Shown: positions 1-5,520 of the stretch, one piece after another | Position numbering within the stretch: position 1 is the stretch's first letter | Layout: every line of letters starts with the position of its first letter | Assembly: GCA_028706735.1 (NCBI GenBank) | Contig: JAQTVS010000159.1 | Coordinates: 1-6,553, forward strand | Length of the DNA stretch: 6,553 nucleotides | Reading direction: 5' to 3' | Source of the DNA: Thiomonas sp. | GTDB taxonomy: Bacteria; Pseudomonadota; Gammaproteobacteria; Burkholderiales; Burkholderiaceae_C | Notes under the pieces: model-generated | The model's database searches: none | What the model was told of the DNA's origin: nothing | What the model saw: only the letters and a program-made list of their open reading frames with translations | Program-made: the position numbers and the translations under genes

Positions 1-1070
1 AGTCGGTGTTCCACGCCAGCGTGGCCGAGCTCAGTCTGACCATCACCTTCACCACTCTGGCAGTCGCGGTGGCGGCGCCGTTTTCAGGCATCGCGGCAGA
101 CCGCTTCGGCCGCAAGCGGGTGCTGCTAGTCTCGCTTGCGGGGCTGGGGCTGTCTACCTTGCTGGCCGCCACGGCCACCTCGCTGCATGGCTTGCTGGTC
201 TGGCGGGCCATCGAAGGCTTGTGCATTCCAGGCGTGTTCACCGCGACGGTGGCCTATATCAGCGAGGAATGGCAACCCTCTGAGGTTCCGGCAGTGACCG
301 CGCTCTACATCTCGGGCACGGTGGCTGGCGGTTTCAGCGGACGCTTCATCGCGGGCATGGTCACGGCGCATGCGGGCTGGCAGGGGGCTTTCGTGGTGCT
401 GGGCGCGATCAATCTGCTGTTCCTGCTGCTCATCGCGCGCGGCATGCCCGCATCGCGCCGTTTTACGGCGAGCAGCGGCGGGGTGCGCGTTGCGCTGTCT
501 GGTTTTGCCTTGCACTTGCGCAACCCCAAACTGCTCGGCACCTATGCCATCGGCTTCGGCATTCTGTTCTCGCAGGTCTGCACCTTCACCTATGTGAGTT
601 TTCATCTGGCGGCGCCACCCTATGGCTTTGACCTCAAGGATCTGAGCCTGCTGTTCACCGTCTATCTGGTGGGCATGGTGGCCACGCCGCTGGCGGGCAA
701 GCTGGCGTGGACGTTTGGCCAGCGGCGGGTGTTCGTCGCTGCGGTGGGGCTGGGCAGCGGCGGCATGCTGCTCACCCTGCTTCCCCCGGTCTGGGCCATC
801 GTGCTGGGGCTGACGCTGAGCTCCGCGGGGGTGTTCATTGCGCAGTCGATGGCCACGGCGCAGGTGCCCGCGCTGGCGGGTCAGGCGCGATCGGCCGCCG
901 TTGGGCTGTATGTGCTGTGCTACTACGTGGGCGGCAGCGTGGGCGCTTTCGGTCCGGCCTGGGTGTGGGCGCACGCGGGCTGGGCTGGGTGCGTGGCGCT
1001 AGTGCTGACAGCTCAGTTGGGCATCGGCGTGATGGCTTGGCGGATCTGGGCTACACCAGCCGCGCGATGA
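1..1070 (+). CDS. MFS transporter, YnfM-like, 5' partial
   Basis: This is an inner-membrane major facilitator superfamily permease, probably a proton-coupled efflux carrier; the substrate cannot be told from sequence. The frame is open from base 3. A GTG at 6 is possible, but the protein would then lack its first membrane helix: it opens with FHASVAELSLTITF, which matches the loop and helix 2 of the family. The real start is therefore upstream of the window. The loop 2-3 signature ADRFGRKR lies at residues 31-38 counted from that GTG. Further YnfM-like stretches are YISEEW, ALYISGTVAGGFSGR and, near the end, LYVLCYYVGGSVGAFG. About eleven hydrophobic helices remain, split by a basic central loop (ARGMPASRRF). 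The gene ends at TGA 1068-1070, inside the end of the convergent DUF2905 gene. Family assignment is firm; YnfM-like is from remembered similarity. Confidence 0.9.
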   Translation, partial: SVFHASVAELSLTITFTTLAVAVAAPFSGIAADRFGRKRVLLVSLAGLGLSTLLAATATSLHGLLVWRAIEGLCIPGVFTATVAYISEEWQPSEVPAVTALYISGTVAGGFSGRFIAGMVTAHAGWQGAFVVLGAINLLFLLLIARGMPASRRFTASSGGVRVALSGFALHLRNPKLLGTYAIGFGILFSQVCTFTYVSFHLAAPPYGFDLKDLSLLFTVYLVGMVATPLAGKLAWTFGQRRVFVAAVGLGSGGMLLTLLPPVWAIVLGLTLSSAGVFIAQSMATAQVPALAGQARSAAVGLYVLCYYVGGSVGAFGPAWVWAHAGWAGCVALVLTAQLGIGVMAWRIWATPAAR

Positions 1071-1242
1071 CGTAGGCCAGGAAGGACAGCAGCAGACTCG
1101 ATCCGAAGGGAAAGATCCATTCCCTGCCGAACAGCCTGAAGGTGAAGTCCAGCGGCATGCGGCCGATGCCGAAGCGGCGCAGATGCGGGAGCAGCGCCGA
1201 AAAGATGATGGACGCGAGAATGAAAATGATCAGCCAGCGCAT
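1051..1242 (-). CDS. DUF2905 family small membrane protein
   Basis: This 63-residue protein has two hydrophobic segments, residues about 3-18 (LIIFILASIIFSALLP) and 46-61, around a basic, conserved-looking middle (LRRFGIGRMPLDFTFRLFGREWIFPFGS). The pattern RxxGxGRxPxDF followed by an R/Y/W-F-P segment is that of DUF2905, a family of small bacterial inner-membrane proteins of unknown function, and the length is normal for it. It starts at ATG 1242, 11 bp after the stop of the upstream methyltransferase gene on the same strand, so the two are probably co-transcribed. Its ribosome-binding site is weak (AGG about 8 nt before the ATG), consistent with translational coupling. The last 20 bp overlap the 3' end of the convergent MFS gene. 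No function is claimed. Confidence 0.85.
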   Translation of the reverse strand: MRWLIIFILASIIFSALLPHLRRFGIGRMPLDFTFRLFGREWIFPFGSSLLLSFLAYVIARLV

Positions 1243-1253
1243 GGATAGGCCTG

Positions 1254-2486
1254 TTACAGCGTCTGGGTGCGGTCGCCGCGCGCGAAGCCGCGCAGGGCGT
1301 GCGCGTCCATTCCACGGCCCAGGGCGATGACCTTGAACAGTTCGCCCATTTCGCTCTCATTGAGCAGTTTGTTGACTGCGGCGGTCTGGCGCAGGTAGTG
1401 CGAGCCGCCGGGCGCTGCCGTGGCGGCGCACAGCGCGGCGCTGCTGCTCGGGGCCACGGGCGGCGGCCCGGCGGCGAACTCGGCGGCCACCAGATCGAGC
1501 AGGCCGCAGTTCATCAGGAAATGAGCCTGGTTGGTATAGCCGAGCACGTCGAGCTCGGCGTCTTGTGCGGCCAGCGCGATGGCGGTGAAATCCACATGCG
1601 CGGTGATGTCGGCCAGCCCCGGCCACAGCAGCACGTCGTCGAGCACGCGGTGGCGGTAGTGCGCCTGCAGCGTGCCCATGTGGCGCTGCGGGTGGTAGAA
1701 CTCATGCTGCGGAAAGCCGTAGTCGATGAACAGCGCCACGCCGCGCGAAAGCCGGTCGGCCAGAGTGCGCACGAAGCCCAGCGCCTGCGGGTGGACTTCG
1801 GTGACACTGCCCACCGGCAGGGCGTGCGCCTCGGGCGTCGGCGGCTGCAGGGCGCTGGGGCGGTCGGCGAACACCAGATCGTCGCCTTCCTGTGTCACGC
1901 CGCGCTCCATCCAGCCGGTTTCGTATCGGGTCAAAAGCTTCACCGGCATGGCGTCGAGCACTTCATTGCCAATGACCACGGCCTCGAAAGCCGCGGGCAA
2001 GGCCGGCCACCACTGCACGCGATCAAACAGATGGGGCACGGCGCTGCGCAGGGTGTCCATCTGCCGGTGCTTGAGCGCCCCCGACACTTCGACAATGGCG
2101 TACTGCTGCGGCGCGCAGCCCAGGCGGTCAAGCTCGCCCAACACCTGTGCGGCCAGCTTGCCCGAGCCCGCGCCGAATTCCACCACGGTGTGCAGATCGC
2201 CCTGCTGCAGCACTTGCGCCACCTGAGCGGCCAGAGTGCGGCCGAACAGCGGGGACAGCTCGGGCGCGGTGACAAAGTCGCTGTCGCTGCCGAAATCGCC
2301 AAACTGCCCGGCCTGCCCGGTGTAGTAGCCCAGGCCGGGTGCGTACAGCGCCTGTTGCATATAGGCATCGAACGGCAACCAGCCGCCGCCCGCATGCAGA
2401 GCAGCCCTGATTTGCGCCAGGAGTTGCGCGCTGCGCTCCAGCGCCATCGGGGCGGGCGCCGGTAGACTTGTTGGCTGTTCGTTCAT
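1254..2486 (-). CDS. Class I SAM-dependent methyltransferase, MidA/NDUFAF7 family (COG1565)
   Basis: This 410-residue protein belongs to the SAM-dependent methyltransferase family that includes mitochondrial NDUFAF7/MidA, an arginine methyltransferase needed for complex I assembly. What bacterial members methylate is not well known. The N-terminal part carries the family pattern FDAYMQQALYAPGLGYYT, then GDFVTAPELSPLFG-like sequence (here SDFVTAPELSPLFG) and the SAM-binding motif I VVEFGAGSGKLA at about residues 101-112. Further family signatures are IGNEVLDAMPV, FIDYGFPQHEFYHPQR, MGTLQAHYRHRV and DITAHVDFTAI. The length is normal. The start is ATG 2486, which lacks a good Shine-Dalgarno site. 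An in-frame ATG at 2447 (residue 14) is an alternative, also without one. The gene is divergent from the pteridine reductase gene with only 18 bp between starts and precedes the DUF2905 gene. Confidence 0.92.
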   Translation of the reverse strand: MNEQPTSLPAPAPMALERSAQLLAQIRAALHAGGGWLPFDAYMQQALYAPGLGYYTGQAGQFGDFGSDSDFVTAPELSPLFGRTLAAQVAQVLQQGDLHTVVEFGAGSGKLAAQVLGELDRLGCAPQQYAIVEVSGALKHRQMDTLRSAVPHLFDRVQWWPALPAAFEAVVIGNEVLDAMPVKLLTRYETGWMERGVTQEGDDLVFADRPSALQPPTPEAHALPVGSVTEVHPQALGFVRTLADRLSRGVALFIDYGFPQHEFYHPQRHMGTLQAHYRHRVLDDVLLWPGLADITAHVDFTAIALAAQDAELDVLGYTNQAHFLMNCGLLDLVAAEFAAGPPPVAPSSSAALCAATAAPGGSHYLRQTAAVNKLLNESEMGELFKVIALGRGMDAHALRGFARGDRTQTL

Positions 2487-2492
2487 CGTCTC

Positions 2493-2498
2493 ATTTTA
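2493..2498 (-). promoter_or_regulatory. Possible -10 hexamer for the methyltransferase gene
   Basis: On the minus strand this reads TAAAAT, five of six matches to the sigma-70 -10 consensus, in the only AT-rich patch of the 18-bp divergent gap. Transcription would begin about 7 nt downstream, at or next to the ATG at 2486, giving a leaderless or nearly leaderless mRNA. No good -35 box is seen at the expected distance (the best candidates, such as GTGGCG, are poor), so this is tentative. Confidence 0.3.
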
Positions 2499-2504
2499 GA
2501 AAGC

Positions 2505-3314
2505 ATGCAGCCCAGCGCCACCTCCCCTTCCGGTTCCCGGCCCAAAGTGCTGGTCACTGGCGGCGCGCACCGCCTGGGGCGGGACATCGCCTTGCATCTC
2601 GCCGCACAAGGCTGGGACGTGGCGGTGCACTACCACCGCTCAAAACAGGCGGCAGACGCAGTTTGTTCCGAGGTGCGGGCGCTGGGGGCGCAGGCCGCAG
2701 CCGTCTGCGCCGACCTGTTCGACCCCGCCGCTGTGCAGGCCGTGCTGCCGCAGGCGGTGGCGGCGTTTGGATGGGTGGACGCGGTGGTGAACAACGCCGC
2801 GCTGTTTGAGTTCGACGACGCTGTGCATTTCAGTGTGAACGCGGCGCAGCGCCACTACCAAGTCAACGCAATCGCCCCGGTGCTGCTGGCGCAGGCCTTG
2901 CACGCGCATGTCAGCGCGCGCGGCGCGCAGGGCTGCGTGGTCAATCTGCTCGACCAGAAGTTGAGCAATCCCGACCCGGACTATCTCTCCTACACCCTGT
3001 CGAAAGCCGCGTTGCAGGCGGCCACCGTGGCGCTGGCGCAGGCACTGGCGCCCGCGCTGCGCGTGGTGGGCGTGGCGCCTGGCCTGATGCTGCCCTCCGG
3101 CCCGATGACCGAAGATGAATTCACCCGCGTGCACAACTGCACCCCGCTGCAGCGCGGCAGCACGCCGCAAGACGTGGCGCAGGCCGTGCATTTCGCCCTG
3201 CTGGCCCGCGCCATGACAGGCGCGACCCTGCTGGTCGATGGCGGCCAGCATCTCGCGGGCACTGGGCGCGACGTGCTGTTTGCCGTGCGCGATCAGGCTC
3301 CCCCTTCAATTTAG
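2505..3314 (+). CDS. SDR-family pteridine reductase (PTR1/FolM-like)
   Basis: This 269-residue short-chain dehydrogenase/reductase probably reduces dihydropterins or dihydrofolate with NADPH. The Rossmann motif TGGAHRLG is at residues 18-25. HYHRS at 42-46 matches the NADPH-phosphate-binding stretch of trypanosomatid PTR1, and NNAA is at 96-99. Where most SDRs have a catalytic serine it has D150 (NLLDQK), followed by Y163 and K167 (YTLSK). The Asp-Tyr spacing of 13 and Tyr-Lys spacing of 4 are those of PTR1 (D181/Y194/K198). The C-terminal part has VAPGLMLPSGP and TGATLLVDGGQHL. ATG 2505 is the only sensible start: an in-frame stop lies at 2463-2465 and no ATG or GTG comes between. The site before it (AGAAAG) is weak. 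folB follows at once, supporting a pterin role. FolM-type dihydromonapterin reductase activity is an alternative. Confidence 0.9.
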   Translation: MQPSATSPSGSRPKVLVTGGAHRLGRDIALHLAAQGWDVAVHYHRSKQAADAVCSEVRALGAQAAAVCADLFDPAAVQAVLPQAVAAFGWVDAVVNNAALFEFDDAVHFSVNAAQRHYQVNAIAPVLLAQALHAHVSARGAQGCVVNLLDQKLSNPDPDYLSYTLSKAALQAATVALAQALAPALRVVGVAPGLMLPSGPMTEDEFTRVHNCTPLQRGSTPQDVAQAVHFALLARAMTGATLLVDGGQHLAGTGRDVLFAVRDQAPPSI

Positions 3315-3317
3315 GAA
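3313..3317 (+). promoter_or_regulatory. folB ribosome-binding site overlapping the upstream stop codon
   Basis: AGGAA lies 7 nt before the ATG at 3325 and shares its first two bases with the TAG stop of the reductase gene (3312-3314). It supports the 3325 start over the in-frame ATG at 3238, which lies inside the reductase gene, and suggests translational coupling. Confidence 0.75.
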
Positions 3318-3324
3318 TCTCACC

Positions 3325-3726
3325 ATGTTCAGTGCCCTGTCGCACCCCGCCCTGCGCGCCTGCCGCCGCCTGTTTCTGCAGAACTACGAGGTCAACATCA
3401 ATATCGGCGTGCACGAGTTCGAGAAGCGCGGCGAACAGCGGGTGCTGATCAACGTCGATCTGTTCATTCCGCTGGCCATGTCCACCCCGCAGCAGGACAA
3501 GCTCGACGAAGTGGTCGATTACGACTTCATGCGCAGCGTCATCGCGGCGCGCATCGCGCGTGGCCACATCCATCTGCAGGAAACCCTGTGCGACGATGTG
3601 GCGCGCATCATGCTCGAACATCCGCGCGTGAAGGCCGTGCGGGTGTCGACCGAAAAGCCCGACGTCTATCCTGATTGCGAGAGCGTGGGCGTGGAAGTGT
3701 TCCATGTGAAGGATTTGCAGCCATGA
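3325..3726 (+). CDS. folB: Dihydroneopterin aldolase FolB
   Basis: FolB cleaves 7,8-dihydroneopterin to 6-hydroxymethyl-7,8-dihydropterin and glycolaldehyde in cytosolic folate synthesis; members of the family usually form octamers. The protein has 133 residues from ATG 3325, close to the usual 115-130. Family landmarks are the substrate-site region [16 protein letters not shown] (residues 24-39, with E33 aligning to the conserved glutamate), [10 protein letters not shown] (64-73), [15 protein letters not shown] with E86, and [17 protein letters not shown] with the conserved lysine K111. An in-frame ATG at 3238 would add 29 residues unlike FolB and overlap the reductase gene, while 3325 has a good AGGAA site. 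The gene starts 10 bp after the reductase and its TGA overlaps the ttcA ATG (ATGA at 3723-3726), so it sits in the middle of a coupled operon. Confidence 0.93.
   Translation: MFSALSHPALRACRRLFLQNYEVNINIGVHEFEKRGEQRVLINVDLFIPLAMSTPQQDKLDEVVDYDFMRSVIAARIARGHIHLQETLCDDVARIMLEHPRVKAVRVSTEKPDVYPDCESVGVEVFHVKDLQP
3708..3713 (+). promoter_or_regulatory. ttcA ribosome-binding site inside folB
   Basis: GAAGGA lies 9 nt before the ATG at 3723, within the last codons of folB. It is the main reason to prefer 3723 as the ttcA start over the in-frame ATG at 3675. Confidence 0.65.
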
Positions 3727-4805
3727 GCGCTCCGCACGGCCGTTCCGAAGGAGCGCTCAACTCCCCCGGGGAGTCGAGCGAAGCGAGGAGGGTAGTCTCG
3801 TCTGACACCTCAGCCGAGTCGCCGCAGGCCGCGGTCACTTATCGTGCCGCCCACAAGGCCTTGTTCGAGAACAACAAGCTCTCCAAGCGCCTGCACCGGC
3901 TTATCGGGCAGGCGGTGGTGGACTTCAACATGATTGAGCAGGGCGACAAGGTGATGGTCTGCATGTCCGGCGGCAAGGACAGTTACGCCCTGCTCGACAT
4001 CCTGCTGAGCCTGCGCGAACGCGCGCCCATCGACTTCGATCTGGTGGCCGTCAACCTCGATCAGAAGCAGCCCGGCTTCCCGGAAGATGTGCTGCCCGGC
4101 TATCTCAAGAGCCGCGGCGTGCCCTTTCACATCGAGGAGCAGGACACCTACTCCATCGTCCAATCCATCATCCCCGAGGGCAAGACCACCTGCGGGCTGT
4201 GCTCGCGGCTGCGGCGTGGCATTCTCTACCGCGTTGCGGGCGAGCTGGGCGCGACCAAGATCGCGCTCGGCCATCATCGCGACGACATCCTGGAAACCTT
4301 TTTCCTCAATCTGTTTTTCGGCGGCAAGCTCAAGGGCATGCCGCCCAAGCTGGTGAGCGACGATGGCCGGCATGTGGTCATCCGGCCGCTGGCCTATGTC
4401 GAAGAGGCCGACCTGGAGCGCTGGGCCGAATTGCGCGCCTTTCCGCTCATTCCCTGCACCCTGTGCGGGAGCCAGGAGAATGCCCAGCGCAAGCAGGTCA
4501 AGACCATGCTGCGGCAATGGGAGCGCGAGTCTCCTGGCCGCACGCAGACCATGTTCCACGCGCTCACGCAGGTCGTGCCTTCGCATCTGGCCGACCGCAG
4601 CCTGTTCGACTTTGCGAGCCTGCGCGCCACGGGCGTACCCGACCCGATGGGCGACATCGCCTTTGATGCCGAGCCTTGCGGTGGCGCGCAAGGAAACCCC
4701 GGGCCGTCCCAAGTTTCCTTGCCCCCCTCGGGGGGCGGGTCGGCAAGCCGACCCTGGGGGCCCCCTGACGAACTCCCGCGCGCACAATCCATCCAATGGT
4801 TTTAA
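3723..4805 (+). CDS. ttcA: tRNA 2-thiocytidine(32) synthetase TtcA, with repeat-derived termini
   Basis: TtcA installs 2-thiocytidine at tRNA position 32, using ATP and an Fe-S cluster. The 360-residue product has the PP-loop SGGKDS at residues 82-87, [10 protein letters not shown], the cluster cysteines C157 and C160 ([16 protein letters not shown]), HHRDD at 184-188, KGMPPKL and the third cluster site in IPCTLCGS (C245, C248). The ATG overlaps the folB stop and has a GAAGGA site. The core, about residues 40-315, aligns closely with E. coli TtcA (311 residues). Residues 1-30 and about 318-360 are Ser/Gly/Pro/Arg-rich, do not look like TtcA, and coincide with clusters of inverted repeats in the DNA. 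No later ATG or GTG could serve as start before the PP-loop region (the next Met is residue 70). The tail ends at TAA 4803-4805. All active-site residues are present, so the enzyme is probably functional. Confidence 0.95.
   Translation: MSAPHGRSEGALNSPGESSEARRVVSSDTSAESPQAAVTYRAAHKALFENNKLSKRLHRLIGQAVVDFNMIEQGDKVMVCMSGGKDSYALLDILLSLRERAPIDFDLVAVNLDQKQPGFPEDVLPGYLKSRGVPFHIEEQDTYSIVQSIIPEGKTTCGLCSRLRRGILYRVAGELGATKIALGHHRDDILETFFLNLFFGGKLKGMPPKLVSDDGRHVVIRPLAYVEEADLERWAELRAFPLIPCTLCGSQENAQRKQVKTMLRQWERESPGRTQTMFHALTQVVPSHLADRSLFDFASLRATGVPDPMGDIAFDAEPCGGAQGNPGPSQVSLPPSGGGSASRPWGPPDELPRAQSIQWF
3724..3798 (+). repeat. Palindromic repeat cluster in the ttcA 5' coding end
   Basis: A perfect 10-bp inverted repeat (TGAGCGCTCC at 3724-3733 and its complement at 3750-3759) encloses a 16-nt loop that itself holds the palindrome ACGGCCGT (3736-3743). 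It is followed by a 7-bp stem ACTCCCC/GGGGAGT (3760-3766 and 3768-3774) and a purine-rich stretch with GAGCGAAGCGAGGAGGG. The whole is read in frame as about residues 1-26 of TtcA, a stretch absent from E. coli TtcA. The first stem begins on the T of the ATG start codon. The stems are seen directly; that this is a dispersed repeat element is inferred, and its right end is approximate. Confidence 0.5.
4688..4765 (+). repeat. Palindromic repeat cluster in the ttcA 3' coding end
   Basis: Consecutive perfect hairpins fill this stretch. The first is a 10-bp stem GCAAGGAAAC (4688-4697) with its complement at 4713-4722. The second is a 7-bp stem GCCCCCC/GGGGGGC with a 2-nt loop (4721-4736). The third is an 8-bp stem GGGTCGGC/GCCGACCC with loop AA (4737-4754). 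The palindrome GGGGGCCCCC follows at 4756-4765. The block is translated as about residues 322-348 of TtcA, beyond the conserved core. The style (C-run/G-run pair, short palindromic centre, then G-run) resembles dispersed intergenic repeats I associate with Burkholderiales, but copy number cannot be seen in one window. Confidence 0.55.
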
Positions 4806-4808
4806 TGC

Positions 4809-4813
4809 GGAGA
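4809..4813 (+). promoter_or_regulatory. Ribosome-binding site fixing the lipoprotein start
   Basis: GGAGA lies 6 nt before the ATG at 4820. It favours 4820 over the in-frame ATGs at 4796 and 4805, which overlap the end of ttcA and have no such site. Confidence 0.7.
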
Positions 4814-4819
4814 ACAGCC

Positions 4820-5440
4820 ATGCGCGATTTTCTTCACCTCCTGCGCCGCCCGGTTGCGCTGCTGGCCTTGCTGGCGTCCGCGCTGCTGCTTGGCGGCTGT
4901 GCCAGCCTGACCGATCTGCGCGCCACCGTCGTCACCCCCCACCCCGCGCCGCAAGCCTTGGTGGGCGCCAAGGTGCAGGTGCAGGCCGCGCCGGGCAATG
5001 CCGACAGCGCCGACGCCTACACCTTCCAGACCGCCGTGCTCGACGCCATGACCAAAGCTGGCATGGTGCCCTTGCTGGCCACGCCCGCACCCTATACCGC
5101 GCGATACGCCTACACCGTGCGCCTTGATCTGGAGGCCACCTACGGCCCGTCGGTCTGGCCTCCGCCCGTGCTGCTGCCCAATGGCGCGGTTTACTTTCCT
5201 GGCGGCTATGGAGGTTGGGGTGGAGGCATGTTCGGCTGGATGCCGCCGCCCAACTACTACGACCGCAGCCTGACGCTGGAAATCCGCGACACCGCCACCG
5301 GCGCGCTGATCTGGCAGTCGCACGCCACAACCGGCGGCTACGACCGCGGGCTGGCGTCGGTGGCCGTGCCGCTGGCGCAAGCCGTGTTGCGCGGATTCCC
5401 GTCAGAATCCGGTGAGCACAAGGTGCTGTTCCCGCGCTGA
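4820..5440 (+). CDS. Putative outer-membrane lipoprotein (possibly DUF4136-like)
   Basis: The 206-residue product begins with a typical lipoprotein signal: a basic N-region (LLRRP), a leucine/alanine-rich core and the lipobox LGGC with the lipidated cysteine at residue 27. Residue 28 is Ala rather than Asp, so outer-membrane sorting is likely. The mature part reads like the DUF4136 fold (AVLDAMTKAGMVPLL, then YAYTVRLDLEATYG, later RSLTLEIRDTATGALIWQSHA), but this match is weak and from memory. An unusual segment at residues 113-147 is rich in Pro, Gly, Trp, Tyr and Met (for example GGYGGWGGGMFGWMPPP). The start at 4820 is chosen for its GGAGA site and for the signal peptide. It lies 14 bp after the ttcA stop and is probably read from the same transcript. 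Function is unknown. Confidence 0.8.
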   Translation: MRDFLHLLRRPVALLALLASALLLGGCASLTDLRATVVTPHPAPQALVGAKVQVQAAPGNADSADAYTFQTAVLDAMTKAGMVPLLATPAPYTARYAYTVRLDLEATYGPSVWPPPVLLPNGAVYFPGGYGGWGGGMFGWMPPPNYYDRSLTLEIRDTATGALIWQSHATTGGYDRGLASVAVPLAQAVLRGFPSESGEHKVLFPR

Positions 5441-5520
5441 GTGGCGAACGGATCGCGCATTAAACAAACGGTCACATTTGAAACATATGGTTTGGCTTTC
5501 TCTTTTGAGCGAGCCGAGCC
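5441..5520 (+). promoter_or_regulatory. Intergenic region likely holding the promoter of the phytase-like lipoprotein gene
   Basis: This 80-bp gap is clearly more AT-rich than its surroundings, especially 5461-5506. TTGAAA at 5478-5483 could be a -35 box, but the hexamer 17 nt downstream (TCTTTT) is a poor -10, so no promoter is placed exactly. A purine-rich GAGCGAG at 5507-5513, 7 nt before the next ATG, is a weak ribosome-binding site. No hairpin with a T-run is seen after the stop at 5440. Confidence 0.3.

Noticed and set aside
126..974. Minus-strand open frame of 282 codons opposite the MFS gene
   Set aside because: The product is His/Gln/Arg-rich and low in hydrophobic residues, typical of antisense translation of a GC-rich membrane-protein gene.
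1299..2465. Long plus-strand open frame of 388 codons opposite the methyltransferase gene
   Set aside because: Its product is rich in His, Arg, Gln and Gly with no recognisable domain. It is the usual antisense shadow of a GC-rich gene, and the minus-strand frame has clear family motifs.
3238..3324. Longer folB beginning at ATG 3238
   Set aside because: The extra 29 residues do not resemble FolB and overlap the reductase gene; ATG 3325 has a good ribosome-binding site.
4721..4754. Rho-independent terminator inside ttcA
   Set aside because: The hairpins are strong, but no U-tract follows directly and they lie inside the coding frame.
3810..4796. Long minus-strand open frame of 328 codons opposite ttcA
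   Set aside because: It is an antisense shadow; ttcA has all its catalytic motifs and the opposite product has no recognisable features.
4796..4819. Longer lipoprotein beginning at ATG 4796 or 4805
   Set aside because: Both lack a ribosome-binding site; ATG 4820 has GGAGA at the right distance and gives a cleaner signal peptide.
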